Source of the DNA: Eubacteriaceae bacterium
GTDB taxonomy: Bacteria; Bacillota; Clostridia; Lachnospirales; Lachnospiraceae
Assembly: GCA_910574915.1 (NCBI GenBank)
Contig: CAJTCR010000015.1
Coordinates: 1-64,000 of the forward strand
Direction of reading: 5' to 3'
Length of the DNA: 64,000 nucleotides
The translations under genes and the position numbers were made by a program. Under the pieces are notes generated by a model. It was not told the DNA's origin. It did not search any database and worked only from the letters and a program-made list of their open reading frames with translations. This document shows, in pieces, positions 51,018 through 60,017 of the stretch. How positions within the stretch are numbered: position 1 is the first letter of the stretch; every line of letters starts with the position of its first letter.

Positions 51018-51794
51018 CTACAGATTATCTACTGAAATAGACCGAATATTTATTCCAGACTGCTCTGCGACTTTTTTTATTTCCTGTACAGAATATTTCC
51101 CATAATGTAAAATACTTGCTGCTGCTACTGCATCCGCATGTCCCTCACATACCGCCCTTTGAAAATCTCCAGGTTTGCCCATTCCTCCGCTGGCTATCAC
51201 AGGAACAGGAACCACATCTGCTATTGCACGAACCAACTCTATATCAAATCCCCGTTGTCTGCCTTCCTCATCTACAGATGTCAAAAGCACTTCTCCTGCT
51301 CCAAGCTTATAACCTTCCTGCACCCATTGAATCACATCTTTGCCCGTCTTTTCTCTTCCATTGTCATAATATGCTTCCCATTTACCATCCGCTATCTTTT
51401 TTGCCTGAATGGACAAGACCATGCATTGTGAGCCAAATTTATCTGCCACATCTTTTATCAGCTTAGGACGCTTGATTGCTGCCGTATTAATCGCTATCTT
51501 ATCTGCACCACATTTTAAAAGATGTTCTGCATCTTCTACACTGCGAATACCTCCACCGACTGTAATAGGCACAAAGACATCTTTCGTAGAATCTATAACA
51601 ATATTGGTCAGATTGTTTCGATTATATAAGCTCGCAACTATATCAATATAGATAATTTCATCAATGCCCTGGTTATAATATCTCTTGGCAAAATCATTGG
51701 GATTGCCGATCTTGCGCAATCCCTCTAATTGAATCCCCTTTACTAAATAGGAACCTTTTACATCCAATCTTGCAATAAATCGTATATTTTTCAT
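51018..51794 (-). CDS. HisF-like cyclase subunit of the acetamidino branch
   Basis: A 258-residue TIM-barrel protein of the HisF family: RFIARLDVKGSYLVKGIQLE, VPITVGGGIRSVEDAEHLLK, DKIAINTAAIKRP and VIASGGMGKPGDF. HisF proper has Asp at the barrel entrance (ARLDVK is retained here) and GGGI. The ATG at 51794 starts one base after the stop of the upstream amidotransferase and follows GGAG; earlier codons overlap that gene. Partner of the HisH-like protein, delivering ammonia. Confidence 0.83.
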   Translation of the reverse strand: MKNIRFIARLDVKGSYLVKGIQLEGLRKIGNPNDFAKRYYNQGIDEIIYIDIVASLYNRNNLTNIVIDSTKDVFVPITVGGGIRSVEDAEHLLKCGADKIAINTAAIKRPKLIKDVADKFGSQCMVLSIQAKKIADGKWEAYYDNGREKTGKDVIQWVQEGYKLGAGEVLLTSVDEEGRQRGFDIELVRAIADVVPVPVIASGGMGKPGDFQRAVCEGHADAVAAASILHYGKYSVQEIKKVAEQSGINIRSISVDNL

Positions 51795-51795
51795 T

Positions 51796-53115
51796 CTAAC
51801 TCCATTGCTTATCAAATACCCGTTCTCTCAAGCTCCATACCCCATCTTTATACTTCCACAAATGTGGAGAGCGAAACCGATCCGCAAGATGCATAAAATA
51901 TTCTTTGTCCATCTTTGGCTGTTCGAACATCTGTGATGCCACAGGATATTCTTCAGGCAAAATACTAAGATAATCAAATATCTCATCTGCAAAACGCTCT
52001 GGGAATTCTCCATCATATTTCTGCACTAAGGAAATACCTTCTTCTCTTGTAATCTCATGATTTCGTATTTCCTGCGCAGCATCATATGTCGCACGCCCGA
52101 TTCCAAATTTGATAAATGTCGTATAATAATGGAAATCATCTATTTTATCATCAATACTGTTATACTTACTGTATGTGCCTGCTGTTCTTTCTGGAGAAGC
52201 CTGAAATCCTCCATTTTCAACTGCATAGTAATATGCTCCCTGCGGATGCCACTTCAAATAATATCCTAAATAATGTACTTCTATTTTTTCCTTCTCTATT
52301 AACTCAGGATCTGCCGGCATATAAAATTTCAATTCTCCTGGCTGGATACCAAAATAATCAACCAAATCAGCAACTGATGTTCCTGCAATTAATATTTTAC
52401 TCGTATCTTCTGAGGTAAAATACTTCCAGTCACGGGTTGCGCTGGAATTGTCTTGTATCGGATTTCCATATTCCGCCTCATTCTCACCATAAAATATCAG
52501 GGGGATATGATACATAGCAGCTACTTTTGGAGCCAATGCCTTTTGTCCAAGTATAAATGGCTGAAATGGGTGAAACAAATTTTCTACCGCCAATCTGGTA
52601 AGCAAACGATGATTTCTGCCATTTGGCGTATAAATAATATTATCAAATCCTGCATTCACCCAAGCTCTTTGATTCTTCCATCCCCAGTCCGTATACATAT
52701 TAGGCGCCCATGTAATAGTAAGAGGATGCATTCCATATTTATATTTCAACATATGTGCCTGATAAAAGGAATCTTTTCCCCCGGAGCCAGGTACAAGACA
52801 ATCATAGCTGCCATCTTTGCTGCGATATTTATCGCATACTTCCATGAGTTCTCTCTCTCGGGTATCCCAGTCAATCTCTTCTTTATTCCTAGCTGTTTTG
52901 CACGCATCACAAATTCCATCATGGTCTAAATGGATCGTCTGCTTAGTAGATTTTTTATCATTCTTATATTCTTCACATGAATTTGGTCTTTGATTGGAAA
53001 TCACACATTTTTTACAAAATTCTATTTTCTCTGGCAAACCATAATACGCTTCTAAGCCATGATCCTTTTCATATTTGGAATAATCTATATCTGTAAATCT
53101 TTTAAACTGCTCCAT
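51796..53115 (-). CDS. LegA/PseA-type N-acetyl sugar amidotransferase
   Basis: A 439-residue ATP-pyrophosphatase-fold amidotransferase. It has a zinc-type cysteine set (Cys34-x2-Cys37 and Cys69-x2-Cys72) and the PP-loop SGGKDS (111-116). The family (WbpG, PseA, LegA) converts an N-acetyl group of an activated nonulosonate or amino sugar to acetamidino using ammonia from HisH/HisF. In this legionaminate cluster the product would be an acetamidino-legionaminic acid, by analogy with Campylobacter PtmG/LegA. Confidence 0.85.
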   Translation of the reverse strand: MEQFKRFTDIDYSKYEKDHGLEAYYGLPEKIEFCKKCVISNQRPNSCEEYKNDKKSTKQTIHLDHDGICDACKTARNKEEIDWDTRERELMEVCDKYRSKDGSYDCLVPGSGGKDSFYQAHMLKYKYGMHPLTITWAPNMYTDWGWKNQRAWVNAGFDNIIYTPNGRNHRLLTRLAVENLFHPFQPFILGQKALAPKVAAMYHIPLIFYGENEAEYGNPIQDNSSATRDWKYFTSEDTSKILIAGTSVADLVDYFGIQPGELKFYMPADPELIEKEKIEVHYLGYYLKWHPQGAYYYAVENGGFQASPERTAGTYSKYNSIDDKIDDFHYYTTFIKFGIGRATYDAAQEIRNHEITREEGISLVQKYDGEFPERFADEIFDYLSILPEEYPVASQMFEQPKMDKEYFMHLADRFRSPHLWKYKDGVWSLRERVFDKQWS

Positions 53116-53130
53116 ACTAAATGTTTCCTT

Positions 53131-55005
53131 TCACTCTACATCCTTGAATACTTCTTCCGCATATTTTTGAAATATATTACTACATTGCTCTACTAATTCC
53201 ATATATAACGTGCCTTTTCTAGCTATCTCTTTTCCTTCTTCAGCAAGCGTACTTCGGTGAAGAAATTGTTCTCTACTTATTACATATTCAGCATCTGATA
53301 AAGACATCGTAGCTAACTGATACATAGACATTCTCTCTATTTTAGGAATTGATTTATCTATTCTCCTTAATACAGATAAATATTCCTTTTTATCTATATT
53401 TTTTTTCTTACATACTTTATCTAATTTTTTATACAACTTTTTAATTTTATTTGCCTGTACAGCCAACTCGTGACACTGATCCGGCAATTCTTTTAAATAC
53501 CCTACTGCCCACTGTCTTTCCTCTTGATCCAGCATCGGTTTCAACTGATCCAAACATTCTTTTATATTAACTTCCTTTTGGCACTCTCTGCTAATTGCCT
53601 CTTTTAGTGTCATTACTTCTGTATCTGTTATTTTTGCTCCGCCTTCTGTTGCATTAATTACACAAAAGTCAGGATTACGCTCTTTCATCGCAGGAATTGT
53701 AACATTATACCAGTCTAAAAACTGCTTTAAATCAATCGCAGTAGGTACTCTATCTTCATAATTCCCTTCGACCATATACATGCCTTTTGTATTGATTTCC
53801 TCCATTTTTTCTGAAAACGTACCATCTGCATATGCTCGATTATTAGTATAGGCAAGGTCTTGTCCGACTAAAATAATCCTTGTCATGCCAATCTTATATA
53901 GTAAAGCAAAAGCATTGGTTGCAACTGAACCACCAGAAGGAATTGTTCCAAAATCTTCCTTGCTTTTCATTAAAATTTTTTCTGAAAACATATATCCTTC
54001 ATTGAAAAAAAACTTTTTCCCTTCATGATATGCCATAACCTCGCTGGAAGCATTCATCGTACAAACAAATGGAATATCCTTGCACCCGTCTATTTGAAAT
54101 AACTCCAGCGGCTTCACAGCATCTATAATCATAACCATATCTGGCCTGATTCCTTCTTTCAGCAATGGTTTGATTGCTGTATCCACAGCAATAATTAAAG
54201 CTTTTCCACATGCTGCTTTCAAATCTTTAATATTTTTATTTAATGATGGCCCCGCTGCTACTACGATTCCTGGAATATCTCTGGGAATCACCTGGACTAA
54301 CTGCGTTGTTTTATAAGCATCGCACAGATATTTTGCATTTATAAAAAGGTTTTTTACAACAACCTTAGAAAATATCTTTTGTGTATTTCTGAGTACAACT
54401 CCTCCCATTGCGCTTTTTCTGCACATTCTTAAAAATTCTAATACATCTTCTGGAAATAACACTTCATAATTAGGAAGTACAAAATTTCTGGAATAAGGAA
54501 GCATCCCATAAGTCAGCAACTGGTCTGCAACTGGCTTCATCTGCTCTATTTCCATTCGTTTAATGCCTTTTACCCAAAAAATAAGGGTCTGTTTTCGCAG
54601 CCACTTCGTAATATCTGTATGTTCTATAAAATCCAGAAAAAGCTGAAGAGATGGCTCATATATTAAAATAGCTATCTTTTCATCACACTTATTTATTAAT
54701 TCAGAAAGATACAAACTATTGCCGACACCCATGATAAAAACTGGGGCATTTGCCGCTAGCTCGCCGATACTCTTTTCCATCCACAGATCAACAGGTTCTT
54801 TTGCATTCCTCTTTCCGCCTAAATAGTACTCTTTATCCTGTTTTTTAACTTTAAGAATCGGCTCTCCATCCATAGACATTTCTCTATAAATCTCAAGTTC
54901 CTTTTCTTTGCTTTCTTCTGTTTCTTTTCTGGCATCTTCTATTAATCGATCTATTTCTGGATAGATCTCTGCCAAGACCTTTAAATTGTTTTCAAATATA
55001 CCCAT
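53131..55005 (-). CDS. Maf-type motility accessory factor (nonulosonate transferase)
   Basis: A 624-residue protein of the Maf/DUF115 (MptE-like) family: VFIMGVGNSLYLSEL, IPGIVVAAGPSLNKNIKDL, IAVDTAIKPLLKEGIRPDMV, GSVATNAFALLYKIG, ILVGQDLAYTNNRAYADG. In Campylobacter, Helicobacter, Aeromonas and clostridia Maf proteins transfer CMP-nonulosonates to Ser/Thr of flagellin in the cytoplasm. The ATG at 55005 follows GGAGG and begins one base after the stop of the 108-residue gene. It is the likely final step for the CMP-legionaminate made here. Confidence 0.87.
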   Translation of the reverse strand: MGIFENNLKVLAEIYPEIDRLIEDARKETEESKEKELEIYREMSMDGEPILKVKKQDKEYYLGGKRNAKEPVDLWMEKSIGELAANAPVFIMGVGNSLYLSELINKCDEKIAILIYEPSLQLFLDFIEHTDITKWLRKQTLIFWVKGIKRMEIEQMKPVADQLLTYGMLPYSRNFVLPNYEVLFPEDVLEFLRMCRKSAMGGVVLRNTQKIFSKVVVKNLFINAKYLCDAYKTTQLVQVIPRDIPGIVVAAGPSLNKNIKDLKAACGKALIIAVDTAIKPLLKEGIRPDMVMIIDAVKPLELFQIDGCKDIPFVCTMNASSEVMAYHEGKKFFFNEGYMFSEKILMKSKEDFGTIPSGGSVATNAFALLYKIGMTRIILVGQDLAYTNNRAYADGTFSEKMEEINTKGMYMVEGNYEDRVPTAIDLKQFLDWYNVTIPAMKERNPDFCVINATEGGAKITDTEVMTLKEAISRECQKEVNIKECLDQLKPMLDQEERQWAVGYLKELPDQCHELAVQANKIKKLYKKLDKVCKKKNIDKKEYLSVLRRIDKSIPKIERMSMYQLATMSLSDAEYVISREQFLHRSTLAEEGKEIARKGTLYMELVEQCSNIFQKYAEEVFKDVE

Positions 55006-55006
55006 A

Positions 55007-55333
55007 CTATTTTTCCTCCGCTTCATTTTCGATAAAGCATTCCAGATAATCTGTCAATCCATGTACAACTGCATCGTACATTAGTACTTTATCTCCATTC
55101 TGCAAAGATGTCAGAAGATCCTCTAAAATTAGGAGCAAATTCTGACTCATAGCCTCATATAAACTCTGCTCAATCCCAAACTGATTCTCATTTAAAAACC
55201 ATAAAATAAACTCTTGTATTTGCGGTATTATTTTTTTTACTCGTTCTACAATATTTTTTTTTTGGAAAATGATATACTCTGCGATAATATCAGTAATTTC
55301 TTGATGCAACTGCATAATCTGTTCTTCCGTCAT
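55007..55333 (-). CDS. small helical protein coupled to Maf, with an A10 tract
   Basis: A 108-residue acidic helical protein of unknown function. The ATG at 55333 follows GGAG by six bases; a second ATG 12 bases upstream lacks such a site. Its C-terminal half (LLLILEDLLTSLQNGDKVLMYDAVVHGL) resembles the small protein at 25462. It is coupled to Maf (one-base gap). Codons 23-27 contain ten consecutive A (coding strand, 55254-55263), a potential slippage site. A partner or chaperone of Maf or flagellin is possible. Confidence 0.6.
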   Translation of the reverse strand: MTEEQIMQLHQEITDIIAEYIIFQKKNIVERVKKIIPQIQEFILWFLNENQFGIEQSLYEAMSQNLLLILEDLLTSLQNGDKVLMYDAVVHGLTDYLECFIENEAEEK

Positions 55334-55354
55334 ACAATTCTCCATTTTATATTA

Positions 55355-55386
55355 AACAACGGAGTTGGTAAACCAACTCCGTTGTT
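55355..55386 (-). terminator. 15-bp perfect inverted repeat after the flagellin gene
   Basis: AACAACGGAGTTGGT (55355-55369) and ACCAACTCCGTTGTT (55372-55386) are perfect inverted repeats with a two-base gap. On the minus strand the stem is followed by TTTAATAT. It separates the flagellin transcript from the 108-residue gene, which begins only 21 bases later, so read-through into the island may be controlled here. Confidence 0.8.
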
Positions 55387-55423
55387 ATTATTTGTCTGTC
55401 TAATGTCAATCTCTACGATATAA

Positions 55424-56632
55424 TTACTGTAACAATGACAATACACCCTGTGTAGACTGGTTGGATTGTGCAAGCATAGACTGACCAGCCTGTGCCAAAA
55501 TATTATTTTTGCTGTATTCAACCATTTCAGAAGCCATATCTGTATCACGGATACGAGATTCTGCTGACTGTGTATTCTCAGCTACATTGTCCAGGTTAGC
55601 AATCGTATGCTCTAATCTGTTCTGTAATGCACCAAGTGCAGATCTCTGAGAAGATACTTTGTTAATAGCATTCTGAACTGCCTCTAATGTAGAATTTGCT
55701 TTTTCATAATTGCTTACATCTGGGGCTGTCAATGTATAACTAGCACCAGAAGCTGCAACTGTAGGACCATTTCCAAGTACGTTTTCTTTCTTTAAGTAAG
55801 TAGCAAGATTGTCAGAAATTGCCGCATACATGTCACTCTTAGCCATGGATATTTCAACTTCCATAGCAGAATCTACTGTTTCAAACAAAGTAGTAGTAGC
55901 ACCCTTGTATAAAATAGATCCATTAGTTCCACTAGTTATTACATAATTATCCTTGTTAGCCGCATTGGAAATTGCCGCAGCAAACTGGCTCTGTGCAGCG
56001 CTCACATTTGAAGCCTGACTCTTATCAATATCATATCCATAGATATTGCCTTTGTAGTTAATCTCAGTTGGTTTAACACCCTTAGCAACTTCGCCTGATT
56101 CCTGTCCTTTGATATCTCTCAATCCAAGTGTTTCTGCATTCATGTTATCAATGCTAATTGTAATATTCTGATTAGCGTTTGCACCAACCTGAAGATTCTT
56201 GCTGGAGAATGTACCATCTAACAAGTTCTGCTTATTGAACTGTGTTGTAGTTGAAATTCTGTCAAGCTCTTCTGTTAATGCTGCTAATTCTTCATTGATC
56301 GCGTCACGGTCAATGCCTTCGTTTGTGTCGTTAGCACCCTGAACTGCCAATTCGTTCATACGCTGTAAGATAGAATGAGCTTCATTTAACGCACCTTCTG
56401 CTGTCTGGATTAAGGATACACCATCCTGTGCATTTGAAGAAGCTTTATTTAAGCCGCGAACCTGGCTTCTCATCTTTTCAGAAATCTTTAAACCTGCTGC
56501 GTCATCGCCTGCACGGTTAATTCTGTAACCAGAAGATAATTTTTCAGAAGATTTTGCCTGCTGACCAGTTGTAACACCCAACTGACGATTAGCGTTCATC
56601 GCTGTAAGATTGTGCTGTACTACCATTGCCAT
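55424..56632 (-). CDS. canonical flagellin
   Basis: A 402-residue flagellin, presumably the main filament subunit. N-terminal domain: MAMVVQHNLTAMNANRQLG, LSSGYRINRAGDDAAGLKIS, RISTTTQFNKQNLLDG. C-terminal domain: INKVSSQRSALGALQNRLEH, SRIRDTDMASEMVEYSK and LSLLQ. The central region (about 190-310) is short and rich in Ser, Thr and Asn, possible glycosylation sites. ATG at 56632 follows GGAGG by eight bases. A near-consensus sigma-28 promoter lies 130 bases upstream. Embedded between glycosylation genes. Confidence 0.95.
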   Translation of the reverse strand: MAMVVQHNLTAMNANRQLGVTTGQQAKSSEKLSSGYRINRAGDDAAGLKISEKMRSQVRGLNKASSNAQDGVSLIQTAEGALNEAHSILQRMNELAVQGANDTNEGIDRDAINEELAALTEELDRISTTTQFNKQNLLDGTFSSKNLQVGANANQNITISIDNMNAETLGLRDIKGQESGEVAKGVKPTEINYKGNIYGYDIDKSQASNVSAAQSQFAAAISNAANKDNYVITSGTNGSILYKGATTTLFETVDSAMEVEISMAKSDMYAAISDNLATYLKKENVLGNGPTVAASGASYTLTAPDVSNYEKANSTLEAVQNAINKVSSQRSALGALQNRLEHTIANLDNVAENTQSAESRIRDTDMASEMVEYSKNNILAQAGQSMLAQSNQSTQGVLSLLQ

Positions 56633-56763
56633 AATAATTTCCTCCTTGAATTTACTGCATCTTCCATGATGCAAATTTAATATTTTGTTTTATAGAATCC
56701 CGCCCGGCCGTACGCTCCTGAGTGAAACCCTATTTTTAAGTAATGTTATTTTACTTGTATTAT

Positions 56764-56790
56764 ATATCGGATGGATGATCGGATACTTTA
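56764..56790 (-). promoter_or_regulatory. sigma-28 promoter of the canonical flagellin
   Basis: On the minus strand TAAA (56790-56787), 15 bases, and TCCGATAT (56771-56764): near-perfect to the sigma-D/sigma-28 consensus TAAA-N15-GCCGATAT. The leader of about 120 bases before the start codon is unusually long. Confidence 0.85.
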
Positions 56791-56809
56791 TAGCTGATTC
56801 AAAAAAATT

Positions 56810-57340
56810 TCACCTAAAATCATCTCTTAAAACAGACATAAAAACAATATCATAATAGTGGTCTTGAATCTTCACCTCATCCTTAAAATAGCCTTCTTCC
56901 ACAAAACCAGCCTTTTTATAACTCAGCAATGCCGCCTGATTATATGAAAAAACTCTGAGAAATACTTTATGCAGCAATAAATCTTCAAATCCATAGCGCA
57001 GTACTAATTTTGCTGCCTCTTTGCCCAATCCTCGTCCCAGATATTCCTCTTCTCCTATAAAAATTCCATATTCCGCCTTTTTATGTACATGATCAATATC
57101 TTTTAAGTATACAGACCCGATCGGCACCCTTTCCTCTTTTACATATATAATAAACTGAACTGCTTTCCCAACATCCACCATATTTTTCAGCCACTTCTCA
57201 TGTGACTGTATCGTAAACGCTTCTCTATAAATAAAGTTGTTTTTAACAAATTCCTTATTTCGCCATCGTATAATATTTTCCGTATCTGTTTTTTCACTCG
57301 TAATATAACGCAGATAAATATGTTCTCCCGCTAATTCCAT
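56810..57340 (-). CDS. GNAT-family N-acetyltransferase
   Basis: A 176-residue GNAT acetyltransferase. The acetyl-CoA site is at EYLGRGLGKEAAKLVLRYGF (about 99-118) and the C-terminal fold at VFSYNQAALLSYKKAGF. It resembles PseH/WecD-type enzymes that acetylate a 4-amino-4,6-dideoxy sugar nucleotide. The 4-aminotransferase gene ends three bases upstream, which supports that substrate. It is followed on the same strand by the flagellin promoter. Confidence 0.8.
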   Translation of the reverse strand: MELAGEHIYLRYITSEKTDTENIIRWRNKEFVKNNFIYREAFTIQSHEKWLKNMVDVGKAVQFIIYVKEERVPIGSVYLKDIDHVHKKAEYGIFIGEEEYLGRGLGKEAAKLVLRYGFEDLLLHKVFLRVFSYNQAALLSYKKAGFVEEGYFKDEVKIQDHYYDIVFMSVLRDDFR

Positions 57341-57343
57341 CTG

Positions 57344-58480
57344 TTATTTTCCTTTATAAAATCTAATAATTTTGTCTGCTACATACTCAACGTCCGTATT
57401 CTTTAATGCATAATACATTGGCAGCCTTACAATTTTTTTGCTTTCTTTTGTAGTATAGTTATCTTCACCAACAAATTCACCATACCTTTTCCCTGCCTTA
57501 GATGAATGTAGAGGTACATAGTGAAATACCGCTTTTATACAATGTTCTTCCAGATATTTAATCAAAGCTGTCCGTTCATTCAAATCGCGTGTTTTTATGT
57601 AAAACATATGTGCATTATGACAGCATTCCTTTGGCACATAAGGCAATTCTATTCTGCCACTGTCAGCCAGTTTAGACAACAAATCAAAATACAACTGCCA
57701 TAACTCCCGTCTCCTTTGATTGATTTCATCTGCTGCTTCCAACTGTGGCAGCAAATATGCTGCATTCATTTCACTTGGAAGATAGGACGATCCAATATCC
57801 ACCCATGTATACTTATCAATTTCTCCTCTGAAGTATTGCGAACGGTTTGTACCCTTCTCCCGTATAATCTCTCCCCTGCGCACGAACTTCTCATTATTGA
57901 TGCAAATTAATCCTCCTTCTCCCATCGTATAATTTTTTGTCTCATGAAAACTGTATGTTCCAAAATCACCGATTGTTCCCAACTGCTTTCCCTTGTATGT
58001 TGCCATCACTGCCTGTGCAGCGTCTTCCACCACAAATAACTGATATTTTTTTGCAATCTCCATAATAGTATCCATTTCACATCCAACTCCAGCATAATGC
58101 ACCGGTACGATTGCTTTTGTTTTCCCTGTAACTGCACGTTCAATCAACTTTTCATCCATATTCATTGTATCTTTTCGGATATCAACAAATTTAATCTTTG
58201 CCCCTCGGAGTACAAAAGCGTCTGCTGTAGATACAAACGTATAGGAAGGCATAATCACCTCATCTCCTTCTTTAATATCTGCCAGCAGAGCAGACATTTC
58301 CAATGCATGGGTACAGGATGTCGTAAGCAGCACCCTCGTGTGATATCTCTCCTCGAACCATCTGGTACAACGTTCTGTAAATGGCCCGTCTCCATTCAAG
58401 CGTTTATTCTTTAATATAGCTTCTGCAATATACGCAATTCCTTTTTCTGTATAAGTCGGTTCATTAAATGCCAGCATCAT
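57344..58480 (-). CDS. RffA/WecE-type sugar 4-aminotransferase
   Basis: A 378-residue DegT family PLP enzyme of the WecE/RffA subgroup, which makes an NDP-4-amino-4,6-dideoxy sugar. Motifs: LAFNEPTYTEKGIAYI, TTSCTHALEMSALL, MPSYTFVSTADAFVL, VVEDAAQAVMATYKG and the PLP lysine in SFHETKNYTMGEGG (about K182). It overlaps the upstream glycosyltransferase by 17 bases. With the downstream GNAT it could give a dTDP-4-acetamido sugar for a separate glycan unit; the 4-keto precursor enzymes are not in the window. Confidence 0.85.
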   Translation of the reverse strand: MMLAFNEPTYTEKGIAYIAEAILKNKRLNGDGPFTERCTRWFEERYHTRVLLTTSCTHALEMSALLADIKEGDEVIMPSYTFVSTADAFVLRGAKIKFVDIRKDTMNMDEKLIERAVTGKTKAIVPVHYAGVGCEMDTIMEIAKKYQLFVVEDAAQAVMATYKGKQLGTIGDFGTYSFHETKNYTMGEGGLICINNEKFVRRGEIIREKGTNRSQYFRGEIDKYTWVDIGSSYLPSEMNAAYLLPQLEAADEINQRRRELWQLYFDLLSKLADSGRIELPYVPKECCHNAHMFYIKTRDLNERTALIKYLEEHCIKAVFHYVPLHSSKAGKRYGEFVGEDNYTTKESKKIVRLPMYYALKNTDVEYVADKIIRFYKGK

Positions 58481-60017
58481 TTTGTTCCATTCCTTCTATT
58501 TTTCGAATGACCTTATCTAATAATATTTTTACATACCGCTCCATTTTTGCATCTGTATTTTTTTCTTTATAACTATGCGCCTGTTCCGCTTTGTGTTCAT
58601 AAAATTTCTTATCAGAAACATATCTCTTGATTGTCTGCATCATTTCTTCATAATCTGATACAACAAACTCTTCTCCTACATTATATGCAACATCACAGTT
58701 TGGAAGTGTGACTACAGGCAAACCTGCAATCAGAGCCATTGCGCTGCTGAATCCTCCTCCGAGCCTGTCTGGATTTAAATAGAGATCTAAAATACTATAT
58801 ACTTTCATTAATTCCTGATATCCTAGATAGTATACTCTATTTTGAAATATCTCATCATCCAATTTCATTTTTAAATCATTCACTTCTCCAATAATAACAA
58901 AGTCAACACACGATACGTCGTCCAAGATCTTTTGCATAATCGCAATAAATGTATCATTTATATCGGTATCCAGCCTGTTTCCTACGATTGCTATTAAAAA
59001 CCTTTCTTCTGGCAATTTCATTTCTGATCTAAAACATTGTTCACTGCTATCTTCTACTAAGACCGGAATATTTTCCTCCATAAACAGTTGCACCTGGTTT
59101 TCTAAAAGTGCCTCCTTATAATCCCTCTCTAGCTTATCATCCGTACGTCCTAGCCGAATCAATATGCCGGCTTCTGAAACTGGACAGGAAATGCTCATTT
59201 CCCACGCTACAAGTGTAGTAAATTTTTCTATTAGATCCACTACTGGATTTGCTGTCCCCAGATCCAGAACAAAATATGGATTCCATGCATAGATCAATGA
59301 CAGCATCATATGATACTCTTTTAAACATACCTGTGACATATCGATTTGATATCCTACAAATAATTCTTCCTGATAACTTATTTTTAAAGGTTCACTAAAA
59401 AATCTTTTTATGGCTCCCATTTCACCGTTGTGATACCACAATTCTTCCGAAATTTCCCTATTATCTGGACATACTAACAGTATGATCTCATAGCCCATCT
59501 TTTTTAATGCATATGCAAACCGAAAAACAACAGACGTCGGCGAATGTGAAATAGAAATCAGTTGTTCTGTGACAATCACAATTCGCCTTTTATTTCTGCT
59601 TTTCACATCTAAGTAAGGAAAATCAATCATTAGGTTCTCATCAAATCTATCAATATTTTTTCTATGAAATACCCTAATCTTTTGATAAAAGTTTTTGAAT
59701 ACTTTATCATAAATTCGCGTTTGCAACTCCAACATACTTCCTGTACAAGCGTCAAATTGACCCAATAATAAAGCATCCAACACACTTTCTGCAAATTCTT
59801 CTTTTGCTATATAAAATAGTAAAACTGAATATAAATAAATTTGGTCGTTAACTTCAAATTGTTCTTTAATCGTCTTCTTTATCAAATTTCTTTCAGTAAG
59901 TGTAAACTTCTCATACCGCATTTTCAATTCTTCAAATCTATTCCTTTTATCATTTTCTGACAAATCGTTATTTATACAAACCTTTACCATATCCTTGATC
60001 CATTCAATTTCTTTCAT
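58464..60017 (-). CDS. GT4-like glycosyltransferase
   Basis: A 517-residue protein whose C-terminal half is a GT-B donor domain: FLIAIVGNRLDTDIND, FVIIGEVNDLKMKL, RVYYLGYQELMKVYSILDLY and LNPDRLGGGFSSAMALIAGL with the conserved acidic and Gly-rich end. The N-terminal 120 residues are helical and unassigned; a Rossmann part begins at RRIVIVTEQLISISHSP (about 143). It is the first gene of the island's minus-strand run, 531 bases from the next gene. Confidence 0.72.
   Translation of the reverse strand: MKEIEWIKDMVKVCINNDLSENDKRNRFEELKMRYEKFTLTERNLIKKTIKEQFEVNDQIYLYSVLLFYIAKEEFAESVLDALLLGQFDACTGSMLELQTRIYDKVFKNFYQKIRVFHRKNIDRFDENLMIDFPYLDVKSRNKRRIVIVTEQLISISHSPTSVVFRFAYALKKMGYEIILLVCPDNREISEELWYHNGEMGAIKRFFSEPLKISYQEELFVGYQIDMSQVCLKEYHMMLSLIYAWNPYFVLDLGTANPVVDLIEKFTTLVAWEMSISCPVSEAGILIRLGRTDDKLERDYKEALLENQVQLFMEENIPVLVEDSSEQCFRSEMKLPEERFLIAIVGNRLDTDINDTFIAIMQKILDDVSCVDFVIIGEVNDLKMKLDDEIFQNRVYYLGYQELMKVYSILDLYLNPDRLGGGFSSAMALIAGLPVVTLPNCDVAYNVGEEFVVSDYEEMMQTIKRYVSDKKFYEHKAEQAHSYKEKNTDAKMERYVKILLDKVIRKIEGMEQNDAGI

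Noticed and set aside
50353-51794. Histidine biosynthesis hisH/hisF
   Set aside because: No other his genes are present and a PseA/LegA-type amidotransferase is directly upstream, so the acetamidino branch explains the pair better.
53395-53410. Runs of seven or eight A or T in several island genes as phase-variation tracts
   Set aside because: All those genes are intact and such runs are expected by chance in A+T-rich coding sequence; only the G9 and A10 tracts were kept.
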